From assembly GCF_021531075.1 (NCBI RefSeq), contig NZ_JADYTJ010000019.1:1-51129 (forward strand): a DNA stretch of 51,129 bases. Reading direction: 5' to 3'. The translations under genes and the position numbers were made by a program. Positions within the stretch are counted from its first letter, which is position 1; the number at the start of each line of letters is the position of its first letter. The notes below the pieces were generated by a model that saw nothing but the letters and a program-made list of their open reading frames with translations, did not search any database and had not been told where the DNA came from. The DNA comes from Bacteroides caecigallinarum. GTDB lineage: Bacteria; Bacteroidota; Bacteroidia; Bacteroidales; Bacteroidaceae. Positions 26,521 through 34,312 of this stretch are shown in pieces.

Positions 26521-28806
26521 ATGATACTACATTATTTGAAAGTGGCAGTTCGGAACCTGATGAAATATAAGGTTCACAGTCTTATTTCAGCATTATGTCT
26601 TGCTGTGGGAATAGTATGTTATACATTGGTGGCATATTGGATAAATGCTTATAATAGCATGATAAATATGCATGATGAAGAAGTTGTAACATTTAAGCTT
26701 GAAGATGAAGATGGCCGGTGGAGTCTGTTTACGCCGGTTGATGTTGAACGGATAGAGGATCTTCATATTGATGGATTGTCGGATATTACAGTTAAATTTC
26801 CGTCAAGACAGGCTGAGATAGATGTGATAGATAAGGATCAGGAAGAAAAGCCCTTTATTGTAAACTATTCTGTGGTAAACGGAAATACTTTTTCATTCTA
26901 TGGATTGGATTTATTGTATGGTAACCGTATTCCGGAGAAAAAGGATGAAGTCGTTATATCACGTTCTTTTGCAGAAAAGGCTTTTGGTCAAGATAATCCG
27001 ATTGGGGCTGTGATACATCTGACGGAATCTGTTTACGATTTCGACAAGGGGATTCGTGATTACAAGGTTGTAAATGTGGCCGAAGACAACTGGGCGTTTC
27101 CCAGAGTAGATTGCTATTTTCCATATATGGTTTTTCCTCAGGGATTCATGGAAGTGTATGCACTCCTAGGTGATGGTACAACTCTGTCTGCGCTTAATGA
27201 CAATCTGCAGAATCTTAAATTTGTAAATAATGGAAAGGACTACAGTGTGTCTGCTTTGAGTTTTTCTGATGATTTCAAGAAAAAACAGATGACAATAATC
27301 TTTTCAATTGTACTGTTCGTCGCATCGCTCATATTGCTTTCCGGAATGATTAACTTCCTGAAGTTTGCTATACAGATGTTTTATAACCGACAGAGGGAAG
27401 TAGCTTTGCGTAAAAGTATGGGGTCTGATGCCTGGGGATTGTTTATGCTTCTGTTTTCAGAGGTATTCTGCATGCTTACAGTGTCATTTCTGCTGTCACT
27501 TGTTATAACGGAAATTGTAGTTGATACATGTCATACTTATATTTCATCCGACGATTTGCCATACATTGACTTGCCGGAAGTATATTGGGTGCAGACAAGG
27601 TGTTTTGTTTCCCTTCTTGTTATCTGTTTACTTGTGGTTTATGTTCCGGTATGGCGTTTGCGACGTTCCTGTATAGGCTATCATGTTCGCATAAACAACA
27701 ATAAGCATGTCTTTCGTTCTGTCATGATGTGGCTTCAATTGAGTATTGCTATATTCTTTGTCGGAAATGTTTTGTATATAAACATTGCTTTTAATAAGGT
27801 TTACTATTCCGTCTACAGACCGGTTTCTGATGATGAGGAAGCCCGGATTATAGAGTTCAAGCCAAGTACATATCGTTTGAGGCAGAATATATCGCATGTA
27901 GTTGATGCATTCAGAAAGATGCCGGAGATTGTTGATGAGATAACTTTGTGGGGAGTGCTGGATTCTCGTATAAAACAAAGATATATTAAGGCTGATGGTA
28001 CACATTCTCTTATTAATATTACAAAGGGTAATGCCAATTACTTTCAGTTCTTTAATATTCCTCATCATGGTGAAATGATGGATTCGGAAGATGCTGTTTA
28101 TGTAAGCGAGAGATTTATGAGACAATTGGAGAAAGACAGTATTTCCGGAACGGTTTTCATAGAAGGTACTTCATACCGTATAGCTGGTACATATAAGGCC
28201 CTGTATGGAGAGAATGAAGATGATTCACGTACAATCGGTTCTGCATTCTTCCCGGTAAACCCTTTTGGAACTTTTTATTTTAAGATTGCTGATGGGAAGG
28301 ATACAGACGAAGTGATTGGTAAGATGAAAGATATTTGCAGGGAATATGTTCCGGAAACATTACCTTTGGATATTAAACCGATAACCGACAGAAAACAGAC
28401 CTTGCTTGGTACGGTGGGTTTAGTCGGAACACTTGTCAATGTATTGGCTTTCGTCAGTCTGCTGTTGGTGATTCTAAGCATATATTCTGCCATTTCGCTT
28501 GATACGGACGGACGACAGAAGGAGGTTGCCATAAGGAAAATAAACGGTGCTTCTCCGGTTAAGATAGCTCTTATGTTCGGACGTTCATATATGTTGATTT
28601 ATATTTTGTCGTTTGCTGCTGCATTTCCCTTTGTATATTATTTTGCGTCAACTGTCTTTATGGATAGTACTTTCCAGATTAATATGGATTGGGGAATGGT
28701 TTTAGCCTTGTTCGTTTCAATGTTGATTGTGGTTTTAGTTACTGTAGCATATAAGATATATAAGGTTATGCATATTAATCCTGCAGAGATTATTAAGACT
28801 GAATAA
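26521..28806 (+). CDS. FtsX/MacB-type ABC permease B3
   Basis: The product has 761 residues beginning MILHYLKVAVRNL. The N-terminal helix is at about 20-40, followed by a periplasmic domain, FtsX block 1 (about 260-385), a second periplasmic domain and FtsX block 2 (about 640-755). Block 2 has RQKEVAIRKINGAS and the ending INPAEIIKTE. It is complete and in frame. It shares the sigma-54-like promoter 3 with B2 (22 bp gap, no promoter between). It lacks an ATPase domain. The periplasmic domains of the B paralogues are much more divergent than the membrane blocks and ends, which suggests different ligands on one shared engine. Confidence 0.9.
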   Translation: MILHYLKVAVRNLMKYKVHSLISALCLAVGIVCYTLVAYWINAYNSMINMHDEEVVTFKLEDEDGRWSLFTPVDVERIEDLHIDGLSDITVKFPSRQAEIDVIDKDQEEKPFIVNYSVVNGNTFSFYGLDLLYGNRIPEKKDEVVISRSFAEKAFGQDNPIGAVIHLTESVYDFDKGIRDYKVVNVAEDNWAFPRVDCYFPYMVFPQGFMEVYALLGDGTTLSALNDNLQNLKFVNNGKDYSVSALSFSDDFKKKQMTIIFSIVLFVASLILLSGMINFLKFAIQMFYNRQREVALRKSMGSDAWGLFMLLFSEVFCMLTVSFLLSLVITEIVVDTCHTYISSDDLPYIDLPEVYWVQTRCFVSLLVICLLVVYVPVWRLRRSCIGYHVRINNNKHVFRSVMMWLQLSIAIFFVGNVLYINIAFNKVYYSVYRPVSDDEEARIIEFKPSTYRLRQNISHVVDAFRKMPEIVDEITLWGVLDSRIKQRYIKADGTHSLINITKGNANYFQFFNIPHHGEMMDSEDAVYVSERFMRQLEKDSISGTVFIEGTSYRIAGTYKALYGENEDDSRTIGSAFFPVNPFGTFYFKIADGKDTDEVIGKMKDICREYVPETLPLDIKPITDRKQTLLGTVGLVGTLVNVLAFVSLLLVILSIYSAISLDTDGRQKEVAIRKINGASPVKIALMFGRSYMLIYILSFAAAFPFVYYFASTVFMDSTFQINMDWGMVLALFVSMLIVVLVTVAYKIYKVMHINPAEIIKTE

Positions 28807-28834
28807 ATGATATATATATTGCATTGTGCGATGT

Positions 28835-28941
28835 GTGCGTATTTGTAACAAAAACGTGCGATAGCGCACATGAACAGAATGTATCGTATTTGGGCAAATT
28901 ATTGATTGTTAGCGATTTAATACTTTGGCACGATTATTGAT
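28835..28941 (+). promoter_or_regulatory. sigma-54-like promoter 4 with tandem dyad activator sites
   Basis: Dyad 1 GTGCG-TATT-TGTAA (28835-28848, right half weak) and dyad 2 GTGCG-ATAG-CGCAC (28856-28869) have centres 21 bp apart. TGGCACGATTATTGAT (28926-28941) has GG at 28927-28928, 65 bp from the second centre. It drives permease A2 and the ATPase. Confidence 0.8.
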
Positions 28942-28976
28942 ATAATATTTACAGGTGAAATGACTTTTTTTGATTT

Positions 28977-31372
28977 ATGTTATTGATAAAGATTAAATAT
29001 GCGATTCGTTTTTTGCTTCGTGCAAAGTCATATACTGTTATCAACCTGATAGGACTTTCGTTGAGTCTTGCCTGTTGTATAATATTGTTACGATATATCC
29101 ACAGGGAACTTACGGTGGATACTCATGCCAATGATTTAAGCACCATAATCGTTCCTTTAAGGGATATAGACGGTAATATTTATCCTGGAGAAAATCCGGG
29201 AAATAAGGATTATTCGGTAGATGAAAAGTATATAGAAGACAGATGTAAACTTGTAGATGAGAGGAATTCAACCATAATCAGTAATGACGTTGCTTATAAG
29301 ACAAATCTGATGGCTGCCGATACAACGTTCTTCCATTTTTTTAATTATCGTGTATTGGAAGGAAGTCTTTCTTTAGATAGTCCTCATGATGTTATACTTA
29401 CAGAGGGCTATGCCATGAAACTGTTCGGAAAAGAATCCCCTATAGGCAAAAATATCTATTTTGATGGAAAGATGCTTACAGTGTCCGGTGTTATTGAACA
29501 ATCTGTATGTAAAACCACATTCAATTTTGATGCTTTAGTCTCTAAAAAGTTAAGGCAGGATTGGGGGAAACTTAATATAGAACTGATCCGTGTAAATCCA
29601 GGTTTCGATATTCAGAAGCAGAATGAGAAAAGTAATGTATATCATTTGCAGAAACAGAATAACCTGAGTGGTAATATGCAAATGAGGTATAGATACATTT
29701 CATGGAAGGATTTTTATTTTGAGACCTCAATATGTGATAAATATGAGAAATTTTTCAGGTTTGGAAACAGAAACTATGTTTTTGTGTTATCCGGTGTAGT
29801 ATTTCTTTTATTTCTTGTCGGAGTATTGAATTTTGTCAATCTCTATTCTGTCGTTATGCAGAAACGAAGAAAAATATACGGTGTAAAGAAAGTTTTCGGT
29901 CTGTCCGGTAGAGGACTCTTTACTGAAATGTGGATGGAGAATTTCCTGCTGTTCGCGTGTGCTGTATTTCTTTCATGGTGTATTATAGAAACTTCTTCCG
30001 GATTGTGGCAGGGGCTATTTTCAGAGAAAATACCTGTTACCGGTTTTGACTGGTTTTTGTCACTGGGATTATTGTTGCTGGTGCCTCTCTTTACGGCTAT
30101 ATTCTTTTATATCAGATATGGTTACAAAAATCCTGTAACATCTATGCGTCTGGTCATATCAGAAAACGGAAAGATATTTTCACGTTATGTGTTCTTGTTT
30201 TTACAGTATTCTATTACATTGTTTCTTATGATACTGTCCTTATATTTCCAGCGTCATTTTGATTATCTGATTAATTCTTCGCATGGATATGACACTGATG
30301 AGATTATGGTTGCACAGTTGTACAATCACAATAGGATTGTTAATTATAAAAGTACTACAGTCAATCAGTTGAAAGAACGTTTTGAACGTATAAAGAATGT
30401 CGGTAAAAAGCTGGATGAGTGTCCTATGATTGAGCGTTGGATGAACTCGTCTACAGCAGTATGGGATGGAAGTCCTACACCTATTGTCAATGATAAAGAT
30501 GAGACATTTGAGTTGCAGAGTAAATTTGTTTCTATAGAGTTTTTTGATTTTTGGGGACTTGAAATAGTTGATGGAGGATTTCCGGACAGAATAGATTACG
30601 GCGGTGAGAATGTAATAGTATTGAATCGGTCTGCGATGAAATTACTTGGATATACTGACCTTAAGGAAGCATTTGTAAGGAGCACGTCGCCTTTGAGTAT
30701 TTCTTTTGTAGATAATAAATTGATAGAATTCGGAGTTGATATGACCCCGGTCTCAGCAGTAGTTGAGGATTATTATATGGGACATCTTACGGAAGGAATC
30801 AAACCTATGATCTTTATTGTGGGGGCTAAGGATGCAGAAGGGGATGTTATGATAAAAGTGAAGAAAGACAGAGAAAAAGAAGTTATAGACTATCTTCGAA
30901 AATTGAGAAAGAAATATATAACTCTGAGGATTTTACATACAAATGGGCTGACGATATAGTGGCAGAAATGTATCAGAAAGATAAAGAGACTGCACATATA
31001 TATACTGTTTTCTCATATATCGCTATAGTGATATCATGTTTGGGACTGTTGGGCATATCTCTGTTTGATATTCGTCGCAGGTATCGTGAGATTGCTATCC
31101 GTAAGGTAAACGGTGCCAAGCCTAAAGACCTGTATATTTTATTAGGTAAGAGCTATATGCTTAATCTGGTGTTGGCATTTGTTGTTGCTGCGCCTGTATC
31201 ATGGATTGTCATTTATTATTATACGGCATCTTTCGTAGAAAAGGCACCTGTTACATTTGGACTGTTTGTCATTCCACTGTTGATAGTATTGATTTTATCT
31301 ATGCTGACTTTATATTATCAGATAAATAAGGCTGCACATATCAATCCGGCTGAAGTAATGAAGAGTGAATAA
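28977..31372 (+). pseudogene. FtsX/MacB-type ABC permease A2, with a one-base frameshift
   Basis: The first frame (660 residues) ends at TAG 30957-30959. The C-terminal FtsX block continues in another frame to 31372. Homology to A1 (YLRQVQKDVYGVESF against YLRK-LRKEIYNSEDF across the site) places the slip near 30908-30910, where one more A would restore a protein of about 798 residues. The frame used after the slip reads EIYNSEDFTYKWADDIV before the apparent GTG start at 30959, so that start is probably spurious. It belongs to the A subclass, as does the interrupted A1 (LIGLSLSLACCIILLRYI near the N-terminus, RRRYREIAIRKVNGAK in block 2). It is followed by the ATPase gene after 33 bp. Confidence 0.85.
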
Positions 31373-31405
31373 ATATAGAAAAACAACATTTTAAATTTTA
31401 CTAAT

Positions 31406-32080
31406 ATGATTAAGACAGAAAATTTGAAAAAGGTATTCCGCACAGAAGAAGTGGAAACTTGGGCATTGAATAATGTAAGTATTGAAGTAAAGAAAGGTGA
31501 GTTTGTGGCTATCATGGGACCTTCAGGATGTGGTAAGTCTACACTGCTCAACATCCTCGGATTGCTTGATAACCCTACTGACGGAACTTATTACCTTAAT
31601 GGAGTGGAAGTGTCAAAATTCACGGAATCGCAACGTACTGATATAAGGAAGGGAGTTATAGGTTTCGTATTCCAGAGCTTTAACCTTATTGATGAACTGA
31701 ACGTGTACGAGAATATAGAATTGCCTCTTTTGTACATGGGAGTACCGTCGTCGGAAAGAAAAAAGAGGGTAGAAGAAGCTATGAACCGTATGGATATATC
31801 CCACCGTTCCAAGCATTTCCCGCAGCAGCTTTCCGGTGGTCAGCAGCAACGTGTAGCCATAGCGCGTGCAGTCGTAGCCAACCCTCAGCTTATCCTTGCC
31901 GATGAGCCTACCGGAAATCTAGACTCGAAAAACGGTAAAGAGGTTATGTCTCTTTTGAGTGAGTTGCATAAGGATGGCACTACCATTGTGATGGTTACAC
32001 ATTCACGTCATGATGCAAGTTATGCCGACAGAATAATCAATCTGTTCGACGGTGAGGTGGTAAATGAGGTGAGCGAATGA
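31406..32080 (+). CDS. ABC transporter ATPase (LolD/MacB-type)
   Basis: The product has 224 residues, the usual length for this class. Walker A is GPSGCGKS (about 38-45), Q-loop FVFQSFNLI, signature LSGGQQQR (about 142), Walker B LILADEPTGNLDS (about 161-173) and H-loop MVTHS. These are the features of ATPases that power FtsX-type permeases such as LolCE and MacB. It hydrolyses ATP in the cytosol to drive conformational signalling through the permease to the TolC channel. It is the last gene of the sigma-54-like promoter 4 operon and the only ATPase in the locus, so it probably energises all the A and B permeases. Its frame is intact. Confidence 0.93.
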   Translation: MIKTENLKKVFRTEEVETWALNNVSIEVKKGEFVAIMGPSGCGKSTLLNILGLLDNPTDGTYYLNGVEVSKFTESQRTDIRKGVIGFVFQSFNLIDELNVYENIELPLLYMGVPSSERKKRVEEAMNRMDISHRSKHFPQQLSGGQQQRVAIARAVVANPQLILADEPTGNLDSKNGKEVMSLLSELHKDGTTIVMVTHSRHDASYADRIINLFDGEVVNEVSE

Positions 32081-32084
32081 ATTT

Positions 32085-32477
32085 TCATTTTTCCATATCC
32101 CTCAGATGTATCTCCAGTGCCTTTACGGATATATGTATCTCCCAAATAGAAATACCGAGTGATGCTATAAGCAACAGCAGTGCTATGCCGAATACATACA
32201 CTGCTGTTGTATGAAATCCTATATAAATCAGAAACATTGTGATTACGCAGAGAAACAGGCTGGATATGCCAAGCACCTGCATGCTCCGTGTAAGGTAAAG
32301 CCGGCGGCGCAGATTGTCTATCTGTGCGGCTGTCACTTCCGAGTGTTTCTGGACATATTGTTCTTTAAGAGTTCTTACAAGCTGTGCGTACGACAGAAAT
32401 CTGTTGGTATATGCCAGTAGTATGAGTGAGACTGCAGAAAATAGCAGGGCAGGAGTGCTCAGGCTTAATTCTTCCAT
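32085..32477 (-). CDS. DUF2721-family membrane protein
   Basis: The product has 130 residues. It starts LSTPALLFSAVSLILLAYTNRFL, typical of DUF2721, with membrane helices at about residues 9-26, 66-88 and 92-112, and a conserved charged stretch (TLKEQYVQKH...IDNLRRRLYLTRSMQVLG) between the first two. The function of the family is unknown. It is convergent with the ATPase gene (4 bp between stops), leaving no room for a separate terminator, so the transcripts must overlap. Confidence 0.8.
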   Translation of the reverse strand: MEELSLSTPALLFSAVSLILLAYTNRFLSYAQLVRTLKEQYVQKHSEVTAAQIDNLRRRLYLTRSMQVLGISSLFLCVITMFLIYIGFHTTAVYVFGIALLLLIASLGISIWEIHISVKALEIHLRDMEK

Positions 32478-32551
32478 AAAATTTAGTTTTTATTTATTTC
32501 TTTATAGGCAAAGTTAGCTATAAAATCTGAAAATATAGTCTTTTTGTAAGG

Positions 32552-32563
32552 TTTTACGTAAAA
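32552..32563. promoter_or_regulatory. TTTTACGTAAAA palindrome upstream of the RND locus
   Basis: A perfect 12 bp palindrome lies in the gap between the divergent DUF2721 gene and the small-protein gene. Its core TTACGTAA recurs just before the RND adaptor gene (33143-33150). A promoter-like TAATTTTG for the downstream gene is at 32642-32649. An operator role is inference. Confidence 0.35.
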
Positions 32564-32675
32564 AGAACTAACTTTTTATCCTTTTTATGTTAAAACAGAC
32601 TAAAACCTGAACATATATTTTTATACATTATTATCAGATATTAATTTTGTAAGAGATTAAAGATAGGGTTTTGTA

Positions 32676-33050
32676 ATGTTTTTACATAAAGCAATAGGTA
32701 AATATATATCCAGAATTGTTTGTATGATCATGTTAGTGCTCATACAGTTCGATGTATATGGATATGATATGATTTATGCTACTGTTTGTGATGACGCATC
32801 CCCTATAGTTCTTTCTATGGATGACGAATCTTCCATAAATGATTCTCAGAACCAGTATTCAGAGTGGTCCGATCCGGTTTATAGGACATCTTCAGTCCGT
32901 TTTTTTCCAGACTTAATTTATTCTTTGTTTGTTATGCCCGTATATTCTTTTGAACATTACGGTGTATATATACAACCTTATGTATCTAAATTACCTTTAT
33001 ATATATCGGATTGTCATCCTTATATAATGTACAGGGCTTTGCTTATTTAG
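32676..33050 (+). CDS. small secreted or membrane hypothetical protein
   Basis: The product has 124 residues. A hydrophobic N-terminal segment (about residues 11-29, SRIVCMIMLVLIQFDVYG) looks like a signal peptide or anchor. The rest is rich in Tyr, Ser and Asp with no domain I know (ESSINDSQNQYSEWSDP, then a Tyr/Pro/Val-rich tail). It lies 104 bp upstream of the RND adaptor on the same strand, so it could be an accessory or leader gene of that operon. It is not certain that it is translated. Confidence 0.45.
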   Translation: MFLHKAIGKYISRIVCMIMLVLIQFDVYGYDMIYATVCDDASPIVLSMDDESSINDSQNQYSEWSDPVYRTSSVRFFPDLIYSLFVMPVYSFEHYGVYIQPYVSKLPLYISDCHPYIMYRALLI

Positions 33051-33141
33051 TGGAGTCTGTCTTTGTCATGCCATGACCGTCGGGCTGTGGATTTACATTT
33101 AATCTTATTCAAAAAAACACATAGTTTCTTTTTAAAATTCT

Positions 33142-33151
33142 ATTACGTAAT
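33142..33151. promoter_or_regulatory. ATTACGTAAT palindrome before the RND adaptor
   Basis: A perfect 10 bp palindrome ends 3 bp before the ATG of the adaptor gene and shares the TTACGTAA core with the site at 32552-32563. It could be an operator; no regulator gene is adjacent. Confidence 0.3.
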
Positions 33152-33154
33152 CTT

Positions 33155-34300
33155 ATGAAAATTTCTATTCAGAAGGTTGCTCTTCTGTCATTACTGGCAG
33201 GGGTGCTTCCGGCTTGTCAAGAGGCAGGCACAAAGCAGGTGAGAAGCGATGGCTCTATACCTGTAACAGTTCTTCAACCTACTACGGTAGAATTGCCGCG
33301 TACATACGTGGCTGATATCCAGGCTATACAGTTTGTAGAAATAAAACCAAAGGTGGAAGGATACGTCAAAGAGGTGTTGATAGACGAAGGTGAGTTCGTA
33401 AAAAAAGGACAGCCTATGTTTCGTCTGAGTTCGGAAAACTATGCAGAGGCAGTGAAAGAATCGGAAGCCAACTATAAGCAGACTCAGGCTGAGCTTGAAA
33501 TGGCTAATTATGAGATGGAACGTATCGAACGCCTTGTAAACAAGCAGATTTATTCGCCAATCCGCCTGGAGCAGGCAAAGAGGGAACGCGAAGTGGCACG
33601 TATGAAGGTGGAACAGGCACGTGCGCAGATGCAGCGTGCGCAGATGGATTTGAAATATACTACTATCACTTCACCTTTCACCGGTTATGCCGACCGTATT
33701 CCTTATAAGGTTGGTAGTCTTGTAAGTCCTGAGAGTCTGCTTACTACTGTGAGCGACATTTCAGAGATTTTCGCTTATTATAAAGTAAACGAGAGTGAAT
33801 ACCTTCGCATCCGTCGTGCACAGCTTCAGGGAGCTGATGTACAGCAGGCTAATAATGTGGAACTTATCCTTGCCGACGGAACTGTTTATCAGCATAAGGG
33901 TGTCATAGAAACAGTAGAGGGTGATTTCGAACGTGGTACGGGTTCTATAGCTTTCCGTGTACGTTTCCCTAATCCCGAAGGACTTCTTAAACATGGTGTT
34001 ACCGGTAAAATCCGTCTTATGACAAAGATGGAGGATATTTGTCTTGTTCCTCAGAAATCGACTTTCGAAATCCAGGATTTTACATATGTATATCTTGTAG
34101 ACAGCACAGGTACAGCAAAGGTTCGCAGCTTCAATCCTATAGAGCGTTACCATAACTACTATATTACTGACGACCTTGGTGCGAACACAACTATCGTTTA
34201 CGAAGGTGTACAGATGATTCGCGACGGTATGCATATCAAGACTGATACTATTCCGTTTGCCGACGTGAGAAAGGAACTTCATTTGGAAAACGTCGAATAA
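33155..34300 (+). CDS. RND efflux periplasmic adaptor (AcrA/MexA-like)
   Basis: The product has 381 residues. The lipoprotein signal ends LLAGVLPAC (lipobox Cys about 21), so the protein is probably lipid-anchored. A biotinyl-lipoyl half (IKPKVEGYVKEVLIDEGEFVKKGQ) precedes a helical hairpin (about 100-160), the second lipoyl half (TTITSPFTGYADRIPYKVGS), a beta-barrel and a membrane-proximal domain. It bridges the pump (34313, gap 12 bp) and the channel (37449). Together they form a complete tripartite RND operon. Substrates cannot be told from the sequence. Confidence 0.93.
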   Translation: MKISIQKVALLSLLAGVLPACQEAGTKQVRSDGSIPVTVLQPTTVELPRTYVADIQAIQFVEIKPKVEGYVKEVLIDEGEFVKKGQPMFRLSSENYAEAVKESEANYKQTQAELEMANYEMERIERLVNKQIYSPIRLEQAKREREVARMKVEQARAQMQRAQMDLKYTTITSPFTGYADRIPYKVGSLVSPESLLTTVSDISEIFAYYKVNESEYLRIRRAQLQGADVQQANNVELILADGTVYQHKGVIETVEGDFERGTGSIAFRVRFPNPEGLLKHGVTGKIRLMTKMEDICLVPQKSTFEIQDFTYVYLVDSTGTAKVRSFNPIERYHNYYITDDLGANTTIVYEGVQMIRDGMHIKTDTIPFADVRKELHLENVE

Positions 34301-34312
34301 TCTCTTCAGCCT

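Noticed and set aside
25556..30910. Phase variation by homopolymer slippage in the permeases
   Set aside because: The A-runs involved are only three and four bases long, far shorter than typical slippery tracts.
30959..31372. Independent short permease gene starting at GTG 30959
   Set aside because: The frame is already open and homologous to paralogue A1 before the GTG, so it is the continuation of a frameshifted gene.
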